DNA of 64,000 nucleotides from Alphaproteobacteria bacterium. Lineage in GTDB: Bacteria; Pseudomonadota; Alphaproteobacteria; UBA2966. The notes beneath the pieces were generated by a model. That model saw nothing but the letters and a program-made list of their open reading frames with translations. It did not search any database and was not told the DNA's origin. The stretch covers positions 1-64,000 of the forward strand of contig JABILA010000071.1 of assembly GCA_018654745.1 (NCBI GenBank). Direction: 5' to 3'. A program made the translations under genes and the position numbers. Shown here in pieces: positions 27,260 to 36,404 of this stretch (positions are counted from its first letter, which is position 1; each line of letters starts with the position of its first letter).

Positions 27260-28707
27260 TAAGAGAAGTCCTTGATTTCCAGATTCATTTCACGCATGGA
27301 GGGCCAGTCTGGCTCGACCCCTGAGGCAAATCCCGGACAATCCAGGGACCTCAGGTCAAGCATACCGTCCTCGATACGGACAAAGGTTTCATCGCCTTCG
27401 CGACGATATAATTGCGGATGAGCAGCAGCGAAGGCGGCTTGCTCGGCGGCGGGGGCGCCAGCCCCTGTCATGCCATGAACATAATGATGTCCGTTGCGTT
27501 CAACATGGGTCAGCCCCAACAAGTTTATCAGGGCCAGATCCTGTTGCAATCCAGGACCAGCCTGAATGGTCAAATCCTCGGCCGACATGAAATAGTCAGG
27601 TTTGTCAGGACCTTCTTCGGCGCTCCAGCATTTGGTTCGTGCTGTATTCAATATGGCCTTGTAGAAACCCTTGCAGGTTTTGGAAGAAACCCCGCGATAG
27701 CCTCGCAGGCGGGCTTCGGGAAAGGCATCGAATGATCCATCTGATTCGTCAATAATAACCGGGTAGCGTGATGCAATGGCGCCAACGTCTTCTTTCAGTG
27801 CCATGGCCCGTTTGATCGGTTGTTCAATAAACAGGATATTGCCATTGAAACGCTTGAGTGCCGGATTGCCGTCCATGGCATCCAGCAATTCAACAACACC
27901 CGCAGCGTCTTCGTATTGTTCGTTGCCATCAAGCGAGAGGTGATAATCCCCGGCTTCGGCATCCAGGACGCTGGCAATCGCGGTGAGGCGTTTGATATCA
28001 GCGTCGATATCACCGCCAACCTTGATCTTGAAATATTTGTGCCCGTAATAACGTACGATTTCTTCCAGCGTTTCCGGCAAGCCATCATTAACTCTGTCGC
28101 TGCCGGACTGGTCCGCCGCGACCAATGGATCAATCATGCCAACGGTGTGGCGGGCATGAATTGTATTCGCTGGTGTCAGGTTGGCCAGAAAACCGTCAAT
28201 ATCAAACCCCTTCAGATCGGGAGTCATTTCACCTGCGAGCAATCCGGGCAAGTTTGATTTGATCGCCTGGTAGAAGGATACATTTTCCAGTTTGCACAAG
28301 GCATCTATAACGGCCTTGTTCAGCAATGCCGGGCCGTAGCTGGCAACCAGAGGCTTCAATCCCTTGAGACGGGAAGCCAGCGTGTGATCATGATGAGTAG
28401 AAACCGGCAAGCCGAATGCCGTGACCTGACCTGCGGCCAGAAAAGCATTGCGCGCCAGAGAAAGTGTTGTCCGCAGTTGATCGAAATTATCTTCGTTGGT
28501 CAGGCTTTCGTCCTTGTCGAACCATTTGGGTGCCAGAACCTCGGCTCCTGTGCCCCATTCGCTGCGACCATCTGCACCTCTGACCCGCACACGTGCAAAA
28601 GCCTGCGGCGCTTCGCGCAATGTGACAACGCCAAATCTGAACGGCAGACGCAGAATAACGTCCCGTTCATAGAGTTCAATTTCCTCGACCTCGATCAGCG
28701 GTGCGGT
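27259..28707 (-). CDS. Enolase-superfamily (mandelate racemase/muconate-lactonizing-like) enzyme
   Basis: From the ATG at 28707 (MTAPLIEVEE, preceded by GGGGAT) the product has 482 residues, longer than the usual ~380-400. A capping domain is followed by the barrel with Lys228-x-Lys230 in YFKIKVGG, metal ligands Asp261 (LSLDGNEQ), Glu296 (FIEQPIK) and Asp321/Glu322 (VIIDESDG), and Lys344. Such enzymes abstract the proton next to a carboxylate; acid-sugar dehydratases are the commonest members. It heads a six-gene leftward operon and so may define the entry substrate of that pathway. Confidence 0.8.
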   Translation of the reverse strand, partial: TAPLIEVEEIELYERDVILRLPFRFGVVTLREAPQAFARVRVRGADGRSEWGTGAEVLAPKWFDKDESLTNEDNFDQLRTTLSLARNAFLAAGQVTAFGLPVSTHHDHTLASRLKGLKPLVASYGPALLNKAVIDALCKLENVSFYQAIKSNLPGLLAGEMTPDLKGFDIDGFLANLTPANTIHARHTVGMIDPLVAADQSGSDRVNDGLPETLEEIVRYYGHKYFKIKVGGDIDADIKRLTAIASVLDAEAGDYHLSLDGNEQYEDAAGVVELLDAMDGNPALKRFNGNILFIEQPIKRAMALKEDVGAIASRYPVIIDESDGSFDAFPEARLRGYRGVSSKTCKGFYKAILNTARTKCWSAEEGPDKPDYFMSAEDLTIQAGPGLQQDLALINLLGLTHVERNGHHYVHGMTGAGAPAAEQAAFAAAHPQLYRREGDETFVRIEDGMLDLRSLDCPGFASGVEPDWPSMREMNLEIKDFS

Positions 28708-29001
28708 CATCTGACGATCCCCGATTTTTATTATTCGCGAGCCCAATGTTGATTGTGCCCTCGCGCTGAAGGTATTTGAAAGTCCAAAATGCACGCGTGC
28801 GCCTGATATTTGCTGTTTCGATCCCCTTTAATGGCAGATATTCATCATACAAATAGACATTCAATCGCTACATTTGCCTGTGAGCCAGCGGCTGTCAACG
28901 GTCAGACGCCCTAAGCCCTACGCAGACCAGCAAATACGTGATAGAGCGATAGGGAAGGTTGAATTCCCGGTCATTATCCGGGTTGAGGGGGAAATTCGAA
29001 A
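28708..29001. promoter_or_regulatory. Divergent control region with a candidate FCD-GntR site
   Basis: This 294-bp gap separates the leftward enolase-superfamily operon from the rightward EamA gene. At 28840-28854 it carries ATTCAT-cat-ACAAAT, which matches the perfect palindrome at 12803 at ten of fifteen positions and keeps the cat-ACA core. No strong promoter boxes were recognised. No small gene with a credible start was found in it. Confidence 0.4.
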
Positions 29002-29946
29002 ATGGGTAAATCCGGGGGGTCTGAACCGACCGCCACTTCTGGCGGTGGTGTTGCCACGGATCATGTCATGCTTGGCATTGGCTTGATTGTCCTGTCCATG
29101 TTGTGCATGTCGATGCTGGACGCTGTCGCCAAGCACCTTGTTGCGACATACCCGGTTACGCAAATGCTCGCCCTCAGGGGTATCGTCACTATTGGAATTA
29201 TGCTGGCCCTGATGCCACGTTCTGGTGGATTGGCAACTATCCGCACCGCCAATCTGGCAGGGCAGATCCGGCGTATCGGATATTCGCTGGCAGCCCCGGT
29301 GCTGTTTTTCACGGCTCTCAAGGAACTGCCGTTGGCGGATGTAACCGTAATGGTCTTTGGCGGCAGTTTTTTCATGACCGCCCTTTCCGTACCCATATTG
29401 GGGGAGCGCGTAGGTATATTCCGCTGGTCCGCCATATTTATTGGCTTTACCGGCGTTGTCATCGCGGCGGAACCGACAGGCGAAAAATTCGGCATGACGA
29501 CCTTGTTCGCAGTTTCCGCCAGTGTTGCTTACGCCTTGCTGATGATCGAAACAAGACGAACGGGTTTTCAGGACTCAGTTTACACACAAACCCTGTACCC
29601 AGCCGTCGGCGTCACCTTTGTCGTCTGGTTAACCACACCTTTTATCTGGGTGCCGGTGCAAATGGCGGATGTGGGCTGGATCGTACTGCTTGGCATATTC
29701 GCCCTGACGGGGCATTTTCTGGTTTACAAGGCTTTCAGCAAGGCCCCTGTTTCGGTACTGGCGCCCTTTGAATATACCGCCCTGATCTGGGCGGCCCTGT
29801 TTGGTTATTTCATATTTAACGAGGTGCCCGGTGCGCAGGTCTGGTTGGGTGCAGCAATTATTGTGGCATCCGGGATGATTATCGTCTGGCGCGAAGCCAG
29901 CTTGAGCCGGTCGAAACAACCAACCTTGCCGACAATGGGCGATTGA
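29002..29946 (+). CDS. EamA/DMT-family permease
   Basis: The 314-residue product starts MGKSGGSEPT after GGGGGAAA and has ten hydrophobic segments in two EamA halves. GIGLIVLSMLCMSMLDAVAK opens the first half, with LRGIVTIGIMLAL and FGGSFFMTALSVPILGER inside it. The second half includes GIFALTGHFLVYKAF and FNEVPGAQVWLGAAII. The substrate is unknown. It precedes the SLC13 permease by 86 bp in the same direction and could be co-transcribed with it. Confidence 0.85.
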   Translation: MGKSGGSEPTATSGGGVATDHVMLGIGLIVLSMLCMSMLDAVAKHLVATYPVTQMLALRGIVTIGIMLALMPRSGGLATIRTANLAGQIRRIGYSLAAPVLFFTALKELPLADVTVMVFGGSFFMTALSVPILGERVGIFRWSAIFIGFTGVVIAAEPTGEKFGMTTLFAVSASVAYALLMIETRRTGFQDSVYTQTLYPAVGVTFVVWLTTPFIWVPVQMADVGWIVLLGIFALTGHFLVYKAFSKAPVSVLAPFEYTALIWAALFGYFIFNEVPGAQVWLGAAIIVASGMIIVWREASLSRSKQPTLPTMGD

Positions 29947-30032
29947 TCGCTGTTCATTTGTCTTCGCCCTTCATTAAGCCACGTGCATAATGCTAATCTG
30001 ACACCTGACAACAGCGGAATTGCACAAAAAAA

Positions 30033-31898
30033 ATGAGTGAAATCAGTACTGTTATGGCAGGTAGCCTGTCCATGTGGGTCACTTTCGGTGTGATCCTTGT
30101 GGCGCTGGTTATGTATGCAATTGAACGCATTCCGGAAGAAGTCACGTCGATTGTTGTGATCTGTCTGCTCATGGTTTTTTTCTCGGTTTTCCCCGTCGCA
30201 GGTACGGACAGCAAAAACCTGCTGCCGCCGGAACGTCTGCTGGCTGGCTTTGCCAATCCAGCTTTGATAACCGTTCTGGCGTTGCTGGTTGTGGGCCAGG
30301 GCATGGTGCGAACCGGTGTCCTGGAGCGCGGTGCCGGGCTGATTGTCCAGTTGGGCAAGGGCAATCCATGGATGTCCGTCGCCATCACCATGACGGTGGT
30401 TCTTGTCATCAGCGCTTTCCTCAACAACATCCCCGTCGTTGTCATCTTCATTCCCATTATGCAAACGCTGGCAACACAATTGGGCCAGCGCGAAAGCAAA
30501 GTCATGATGGGCCTCAGCTTCGCGGCCGTCCTCGGCGGCATGACAACATTGATCGGTTCCGGCACAAATCTTCTGGTATCCGGTGCCATGATTGAACTGG
30601 GCGAAGAGGGTTTTGGGTTCTTTGACTTTACAATCCCGGGTGTGGTGTTGGCATCTGTTGGCCTGCTCTATGTCTTGTTTATTAATCCGCATCTGTTGCC
30701 CGACCGGACATCACTGGCCAGCAGAATTATGGATCGATCCCGCAAATCCTTTTTAACGCAGATCGAAATTGGTCGTAGTCACCGGCTGATCGGCGCAGCG
30801 ATCCATGGCAGTTTTGTGGACGGTCTGCCGGGGCTGCGCGTACGACGAATTTTTCGGGCAGAACGAAATTTCGTGCCTCCCTTTACTGACACTGTGGTTC
30901 AGGAGCGTGACCAATTGTTGGTCGTGGGACCCAGGGCCGCATTGACCGCTGCCACAGCGGCGGACCCTGCCCTGTTGCATTCGGCCACTGGACTGGCACC
31001 TGAGCATGCACCGGATGGCGACGATATCACTGGAAAACTGGGTGAGCGCGCGGTCGCCGAGGTCATGGTCACGCCCTATTCTGCCATGATCGGGTCTTAC
31101 ATCGGCAAAGCCGGTTTCCAGCGGCGATCCAGATGTAACGTGCTGGGTATTGAGCGACGAAACCATGTTTACCGAAGTGCGATTTCCGACGTCGCCCTGG
31201 AAGCCGGTGATGTACTTTTGATCATGGGTCGGGACGACGATATCAAGGCCTTACGCGAGAATTCTGACGTTGTCCTGATGGAATGGTCAGCCGAAGCGCT
31301 GCCCCATCTCAGAGGCGCCAAGCGCGCGGCATTAACATTCTTCGCTGTCATCGCCCTGGCTGCTACCGGCCTGATCCCGATTGTGGCCGCAGCGCTGATC
31401 GGTGCTATTGCCATGGTGCCCATGGGCATCCTGAATATCCGCGAAGCCACCAGAGCCATTGATTCCAAGATCGTAACCATGATCCCTGCTGCACTTGCCC
31501 TCGGCGCGGCCATGCAGGCAACGGGCGGGGCGGATTACCTGGCCCATTTTGTCATTACCGGATTTGGTGATTCAGGGCCGGCAGTTGTTCTATCCGTCTT
31601 CTTTTTATTGACAGCCGTCATGGCCAACCTCATCAGCTCCAAGGCATGCGCCGTTCTGTTTACACCCATCGCCATCGGTATCGCCCACCAAATGGGAGTC
31701 GACCCAATGATTTTTGCGGTTGCCGTCGTCTTCGCCGCCAACTGTGCCTTCGCAACACCTGTTGGTTATCAAACCAGCTTGCTGGTGATGGGCCCCGGAC
31801 ACTACCGCTTCGGGGATTTTGTGCGTGCAGGTGCGCCTTTGGTGATATTGCTTTGGCTGACATTTACCTTGTTTGCACCCTGGTATTACGGGCTCTGA
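30033..31898 (+). CDS. SLC13-family permease with two RCK C-terminal (TrkA-C) domains
   Basis: This is a 621-residue DASS/ArsB-like inner-membrane carrier. N-terminal helices contain the family block AFLNNIPVVVIFIPIMQ near residue 128 and GGMTTLIGSGTNLLVSG near residue 168. A soluble loop of about residues 230-430 holds two TrkA-C-like domains (GLRVRRIFRAERN and RCNVLGIERRNHVY mark them). The second membrane half includes ALGAAMQATGGADYLAH and FATPVGYQTSLLVMGPGHY. Usual substrates are dicarboxylates, sulfate or other anions. The pseudouridine kinase gene begins 4 bp after its stop, so the three genes likely form an operon. Confidence 0.88.
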   Translation: MSEISTVMAGSLSMWVTFGVILVALVMYAIERIPEEVTSIVVICLLMVFFSVFPVAGTDSKNLLPPERLLAGFANPALITVLALLVVGQGMVRTGVLERGAGLIVQLGKGNPWMSVAITMTVVLVISAFLNNIPVVVIFIPIMQTLATQLGQRESKVMMGLSFAAVLGGMTTLIGSGTNLLVSGAMIELGEEGFGFFDFTIPGVVLASVGLLYVLFINPHLLPDRTSLASRIMDRSRKSFLTQIEIGRSHRLIGAAIHGSFVDGLPGLRVRRIFRAERNFVPPFTDTVVQERDQLLVVGPRAALTAATAADPALLHSATGLAPEHAPDGDDITGKLGERAVAEVMVTPYSAMIGSYIGKAGFQRRSRCNVLGIERRNHVYRSAISDVALEAGDVLLIMGRDDDIKALRENSDVVLMEWSAEALPHLRGAKRAALTFFAVIALAATGLIPIVAAALIGAIAMVPMGILNIREATRAIDSKIVTMIPAALALGAAMQATGGADYLAHFVITGFGDSGPAVVLSVFFLLTAVMANLISSKACAVLFTPIAIGIAHQMGVDPMIFAVAVVFAANCAFATPVGYQTSLLVMGPGHYRFGDFVRAGAPLVILLWLTFTLFAPWYYGL

Positions 31899-31902
31899 AC
31901 GA

Positions 31903-32772
31903 ATGCCTACCCACCAGTTCGATCTCACCTGTTTCGGGGCTGCCCATGTCGATTTGATCGCCAAGGCGAGAGAAACACTGGTGCCATTCAGTTCAACACC
32001 TGGCCGGATTACCCGCGCCGTAGGGGGTGTTGCATCCAATGTCGCCAGGCAGCTAATCCGGCAAGATGTCTCTGTGGCCATGGTCAGCCAGGTAGGACAG
32101 GACGTGGACGGTGATTATGTCTGTCAGAGGCTGGCGCAAGCAGGCGTAAACACGGATCAGATCATGCGCACGGAAAGCGAAGCCACCGGCTGTTATCTGG
32201 CCATTGAAGACAGCGCAGGCGATCTGGCCATGGCGGTCTCGGACACCCACGCTTTGTTGTCAATGAAACCCGGCGAGCTGTTTGAGGCAGCCTTGAGGAA
32301 TGTATCCGCACGTTACTGGCTCCTGGATGCCAATCTCACGCCCGATATGATCGACGGTTTGACAGCTATCGAAAATCATCCCCCCATTGCGATAGACGCC
32401 GTCTCGGTCAGCAAAGCCACACGGCTGCGCAGCAAGCTGAGGGATTATTGTTTGATATTTTGTAATCTCGACGAAGCCGAAGCGCTGCTGGATCAAAAAT
32501 TTAATTCGTCACGCGAAGCGGGCAAGGCCATGGCAGCACAGACCGTTCAGAACAGCATTATTACCAACGGCCCGCATCCGCTCAGTGTTCAAACAGGGAC
32601 CGTCGTTGACCTGATCGAGGTGCCTGCTGTCGAGGTTTCATCCGTAACCGGTGCAGGTGATGCCTTGATTGCCGGAACCCTGGCAGGTTTGGTGGCTGGG
32701 CAGAGCTTGATGCAAGCGGCAACACAAGGTATTTCAGCTGCTGCAGATCAACTGCGCGGCCAGACCAGCTGA
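31903..32772 (+). CDS. psuK: PfkB-family kinase, probable pseudouridine kinase
   Basis: PsuK phosphorylates pseudouridine at O5' to give the substrate of PsuG. The start at 31903 (MPTHQFDLTCFGAAHVD) is preferred because it lies just after the SLC13 stop; an upstream TTG would overlap that gene. The protein has 289 residues with the ribokinase fold: RAVGGVASNVARQL near residue 38 and SVTGAGDALIAGTLAG near residue 249, holding the catalytic Asp and anion hole. Family membership is certain. The pseudouridine role comes from the adjacent psuG, 20 bp downstream. Confidence 0.85.
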   Translation: MPTHQFDLTCFGAAHVDLIAKARETLVPFSSTPGRITRAVGGVASNVARQLIRQDVSVAMVSQVGQDVDGDYVCQRLAQAGVNTDQIMRTESEATGCYLAIEDSAGDLAMAVSDTHALLSMKPGELFEAALRNVSARYWLLDANLTPDMIDGLTAIENHPPIAIDAVSVSKATRLRSKLRDYCLIFCNLDEAEALLDQKFNSSREAGKAMAAQTVQNSIITNGPHPLSVQTGTVVDLIEVPAVEVSSVTGAGDALIAGTLAGLVAGQSLMQAATQGISAAADQLRGQTS

Positions 32773-32792
32773 CACAGGACGAACAAAAGACA

Positions 32793-33719
32793 ATGACCGA
32801 AAACTTGAAGCCATATCTTTCCATTTCTGCAGAAGTTGCAGACGCGCTGGCGCGCAATCAGCCGGTCGTCGCTCTGGAATCAACCATTGTAACCCATGGC
32901 ATGCCGTGGCCACAAAATGTCGAAACAGCCAGGCAAGTTGAGACCGATATTCGGGACACAGGTGGCATTCCAGCTACGATCGTTATTTTGGGTGGTAAAA
33001 TCTGCGTGGGTCTTGACGACAAAACCCTGGTAGATCTTGGCCAGGCTGAAGACGTCATGAAACTCTCCCGCGCCGATCTCGCCTTTGCCCTCGCCATGAA
33101 GCGCACAGGATCAACAACTGTCGCAGCAACAATGATTGCTGCACAGCTCGCAGGCATCGAGGTTTTTGCAACGGGTGGAATAGGTGGTGTCCATCAGGGT
33201 GCTGAAACCACGTTTGATGTCTCGGCAGATCTTGATGAACTTGCCGTCACACCTGTCGCGGTAATCGCCGCCGGGGCCAAGGCCATTCTGGATATCCCGA
33301 AAACCCTGGAATACCTGGAGACCCGCGGTGTGCCCGTTGTGGCCTATCAAAGTGATGAATTTCCGGCTTTCTGGTCACGGTCTTCCGGCCTGCCAGCGCC
33401 ACTGCGTCTGGACACAGCCCGGGATATTGCGGCCACCTTCTCGACACGCAAGGCGTTGGGTTTATCAGGCGGAATGCTGGTTGCCAATCCGGTTCCTGTT
33501 GATGCTGAAATTCCTGCCGATGTGATGGCCCCCATGATTGCCCAAGCCCTGGCGGATGCTGTTGAGGCCGGTATTACAGCTAAAGAAGTTACGCCTTTTG
33601 TATTGGGTCGGATATTCGAAATTTCGGATGGGCGCAGTCTGGCAACGAATATCGCGCTGGTTCGAAACAACGCACGACTGGCCACAGAAATTGCCATTGC
33701 GCTGACCGAAGGCAGTTAA
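32793..33719 (+). CDS. psuG: Pseudouridine-5'-phosphate glycosidase
   Basis: PsuG splits the C-C glycosidic bond of pseudouridine 5'-phosphate into uracil and ribose 5-phosphate, using a lysine and a metal. The 308-residue product shows family signatures in order: VVALESTIVTHGMPWPQN near residue 28, FATGGIGGVHQGAETTFD near residue 127, YQSDEFPAFWSR near residue 190, NPVPVDAEIP near residue 230, and TPFVLGRIFE near residue 265. Length and motifs match the family fully. It is the last gene after the SLC13 permease and psuK; both are co-directional and close. Confidence 0.95.
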   Translation: MTENLKPYLSISAEVADALARNQPVVALESTIVTHGMPWPQNVETARQVETDIRDTGGIPATIVILGGKICVGLDDKTLVDLGQAEDVMKLSRADLAFALAMKRTGSTTVAATMIAAQLAGIEVFATGGIGGVHQGAETTFDVSADLDELAVTPVAVIAAGAKAILDIPKTLEYLETRGVPVVAYQSDEFPAFWSRSSGLPAPLRLDTARDIAATFSTRKALGLSGGMLVANPVPVDAEIPADVMAPMIAQALADAVEAGITAKEVTPFVLGRIFEISDGRSLATNIALVRNNARLATEIAIALTEGS

Positions 33720-33816
33720 TTTGTATCTCCAGGCTTGAAGAAACCTGTCGCTCACCTAAGATTATCGAACCAGTTCCGCTTACCTCATCTGTTCAACAAA
33801 CAATTCGGAGTTTCTC

Positions 33817-34839
33817 ATGTCTGCACCGCGCATTCTCACGACCGTTGTTGGCTCCTACCCCATTCCAGAATGGTTGGCCGCCAATCCAACCGAGCAAGGT
33901 CTGACGGATGCGACACGCGTTGTGTTGAACACGCAGGAAAAAGCCGGGATCGATGTTGTTTGTGACGGTGAGCTATATCGCTTTGACATCAACCATCCCG
34001 AAACCAACGGCATGATCGAATATTTCATCAAGCCCATGGGCGGCATCCGTTCAGAGGTCTCCTTTGACGAACTGATTGCCTATCGCAGCCAACCCGGCAT
34101 GGGCTTTCGTCGTCGCCCACCGGGCATTGTCGATGGCCCCATCACCAGCGGCACCCTGGATTTGCCCGAAGCCTGTCGCTCGGCGGCAGCGCTGGCCAGC
34201 CAGACATTTAAATTTACGCTGACCGGCCCCCATATGCTGGCCAAAACCCTGGTAGACAATCACTACAAGGATACGGCCGCACTGGCTGACGCCATTGCCG
34301 ATGTGCTGGCCGAGCAAGTCAGCTATCTGGAAGCCGATGTGGTCCAGGTCGACGAGGCCAACTTACCCGGCAGTCCCGAAGAATGGGAATGGGCTGCCGC
34401 TTCGATCAACAAGGTCCTGGATGCTGTTAATGGCACACCTGCCGTGCATCTTTGCTTTGGCAACTATGGTGGGCAGAGTATCCAGTCCGGCTCATGGAAG
34501 CAGTTGATGAATTATCTCAACACCTTGCACACCGATCATATCGTCATGGAAATGGCGCACCGGTCACCGGAAGAACTGGTTGCCTTCAAGGATTTGCGCC
34601 CGGAAATCGGCTTTGGCCTCGGGGTTGTCGACGTCAAGGAAACAGAAGTTGAAAGCGCTGAACAAGTTGCCCGCAGCATCGAATACGCAACCGGTATTCT
34701 GGGCGAAGGCCGGGTAAAATACATTCACCCCGATTGTGGCTTCTGGATGCTCAAACGTTCCATCGCGGATGCCAAGATCGAAGCCCTGGTCAAGGGCCGT
34801 GACCTGTACGAAGGCAGGCCCAGTATCGCAGTAGCGTAA
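33817..34839 (+). CDS. MetE C-terminal-domain-like cobalamin-independent methyltransferase family protein
   Basis: The 340-residue protein resembles the catalytic C-terminal half of MetE and lacks the N-terminal half, as many small standalone paralogues do. It starts with the barrel strand ILTTVVGSYPIPEW. Zinc-binding positions are probably His and Cys in VHLCFGNYGG near residue 209 and Cys in IHPDCGFWML near residue 308, with Glu in VDEANLPG. These proteins transfer methyl groups between thiols or thioethers; true methionine synthesis is not assured. It stands alone and converges on the ABC ATPase gene with a 2-bp gap. Confidence 0.82.
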   Translation: MSAPRILTTVVGSYPIPEWLAANPTEQGLTDATRVVLNTQEKAGIDVVCDGELYRFDINHPETNGMIEYFIKPMGGIRSEVSFDELIAYRSQPGMGFRRRPPGIVDGPITSGTLDLPEACRSAAALASQTFKFTLTGPHMLAKTLVDNHYKDTAALADAIADVLAEQVSYLEADVVQVDEANLPGSPEEWEWAAASINKVLDAVNGTPAVHLCFGNYGGQSIQSGSWKQLMNYLNTLHTDHIVMEMAHRSPEELVAFKDLRPEIGFGLGVVDVKETEVESAEQVARSIEYATGILGEGRVKYIHPDCGFWMLKRSIADAKIEALVKGRDLYEGRPSIAVA

Positions 34840-34841
34840 GG

Positions 34842-35606
34842 CTACTCCATCCCCAATAATTTATAGATGCGTCTGGTATAGACGCCGAACTTCTCGTGCG
34901 TCTTCATGTCCAGGGTTCGTGGGTAGTCCATTTCAATTTCGAACTGGTCTGCCATCCGGGCGGGTCCAGCTGTGAGCACGGCACACCGGGACCCCAGTAA
35001 CACCGCTTCCTGGATCGAATGGGTCACAAAGATGATGGTCTTTTTACTTTCTGACCAGATCCGCAACAGCTCCAGGTTCATCTTCTCCCGTGTCAGGGCA
35101 TCCAGTGCGCCGAAAGGCTCGTCCATCAAAATCAGCTTGGGGTCATGGACCAAAGACCGGGCGATGGCTGCACGCTGTTGCATGCCACCGCTGAGTTCAT
35201 ACGGATAGCTTTCTTCAAAGCCTTCCAGACCGACCATTTGCAACAAATCACGCGCCCGTTCCCGACTTTCGCCCATAGGCAGACCCAGAATTTCAGCGGG
35301 GAGCAACACGTTGTCGATTATCTTGCGCCACTTCAGCAACAACGACTGTTGAAAAACCATGCCGACATCGCGTCCCGGCTCAAAGGGGTTATCACCGCCG
35401 CCGATGTCGACAATACCTTCGTCATGGTCATGCAAGCCGGCGAGGATTTTCAACAAAGTTGTTTTGCCACAGCCTGAAGGACCGACAAGGGATACAAGCT
35501 CTCCTTCGTAGACATCGATAGTGGCATCAGAGACAGCCAGAAATTCCTGGCGACGACTGCGATAGGTTTTGGAAACGCCTTCCAAATGTATAAATGGTTT
35601 GGTCAC
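34842..35606 (-). CDS. ABC transporter ATP-binding protein (SsuB/TauB-like)
   Basis: This is the ATPase of a nitrate/sulfonate/taurine-type importer. Visible motifs are Walker A GPSGCGKTT (residues 42-50), the signature LSGGMQQRAAIARSL, Walker B LILMDEPFGALD and the switch THSIQEA. The length of 254 is standard. Its ATG overlaps the permease stop by 4 bp. The cognate binding protein is probably the one at 38395, across the divergent promoter. The substrate is unknown; sulfonates, pyrimidine-like compounds or aromatic acids are typical of this subfamily. Confidence 0.92.
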   Translation of the reverse strand: MTKPFIHLEGVSKTYRSRRQEFLAVSDATIDVYEGELVSLVGPSGCGKTTLLKILAGLHDHDEGIVDIGGGDNPFEPGRDVGMVFQQSLLLKWRKIIDNVLLPAEILGLPMGESRERARDLLQMVGLEGFEESYPYELSGGMQQRAAIARSLVHDPKLILMDEPFGALDALTREKMNLELLRIWSESKKTIIFVTHSIQEAVLLGSRCAVLTAGPARMADQFEIEMDYPRTLDMKTHEKFGVYTRRIYKLLGME

Positions 35607-36376
35607 GCGGCGTTCTCCATACGGGCGTCGGATTTCACAAAAATCCGTTCCAGCAAAATTACGATGCCGTAAAGCGATACGCCGATCAGGGTGATCAACA
35701 GGACAGCCATGAACATGGCCGGTGTATCGAGATCGACCTGGACCTGTTGCATCAAATAGCCAAGCCCTTCTTCGGAGCCGATAAATTCACCCACAATGGC
35801 CCCGGCCACCGCCAACACAACGGCGACTTTCATGCCGGAAAAAATGTACGGCAAGGAGCCTGGCAGCTGGATTTTGGTAAAGATTTGCCAACGCGACCCC
35901 TTAAGGGATTTAACCAGATCAAGCAATTCCGGCTCAACTTCCAGCAATCCACGCGTCGTGGTAATCAGGATCGGCAAAAAACTGATCATGAAGGCGATAA
36001 TAATGTTTGGACCTAACCCGTAATCAAACCAGACAATAAAAATGGGGCCCATAGCCACCTTGGGAATCATGTTCAGGCTGACAACTAAAGGCATGAGGAA
36101 TTCGGAGACTGTGGTGTTCCAGGAAAACAGCACGGCCAGGGATACGCCGACAACAACCGCCAGAGCATAACCGCCAAAGACTTCCCTCGTCGTAATCATG
36201 GTATTGTGCAGCCAGTTATATTCGCCAAAAATCGCCATGATGGTTTGGCCAGGCGTTGGCATGACATAGAGCGGAACATCGCCGAGAACAACGAAGAAGT
36301 GCCACGCCGCAACAACAATGACATGGACCAGAATGATCAGGGCCCAGCGGCGCGCCGAATCACCGATATTGTTCAT
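35603..36376 (-). CDS. ABC transporter permease (SsuC/TauC-like)
   Basis: The 257-residue inner-membrane protein has about six helices. Near residue 170 it carries the cytoplasmic EAA loop for coupling to the ATPase (GLLEVEPELLDLVKSLKGSR), followed by FTKIQLPGSLPYIFSGMKVA. It forms the channel of the importer with the overlapping ATPase gene. The gene lies 28 bp downstream of the dioxygenase gene, so transport and metabolism are on one transcript. Confidence 0.9.
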   Translation of the reverse strand: MNNIGDSARRWALIILVHVIVVAAWHFFVVLGDVPLYVMPTPGQTIMAIFGEYNWLHNTMITTREVFGGYALAVVVGVSLAVLFSWNTTVSEFLMPLVVSLNMIPKVAMGPIFIVWFDYGLGPNIIIAFMISFLPILITTTRGLLEVEPELLDLVKSLKGSRWQIFTKIQLPGSLPYIFSGMKVAVVLAVAGAIVGEFIGSEEGLGYLMQQVQVDLDTPAMFMAVLLITLIGVSLYGIVILLERIFVKSDARMENAA

Positions 36377-36404
36377 AATTCAAGTGTCCTTGTTCGCATC
36401 AGTA

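Noticed and set aside
29805-30692. A 295-codon leftward frame under the EamA and SLC13 genes
   Set aside because: The translation is rich in His and Gln with no family resemblance, typical of the complement of membrane-protein codons.
33817-34839. Complete methionine synthase metE
   Set aside because: The product is 340 residues and lacks the N-terminal half of MetE, so full methionine synthase function cannot be assumed.
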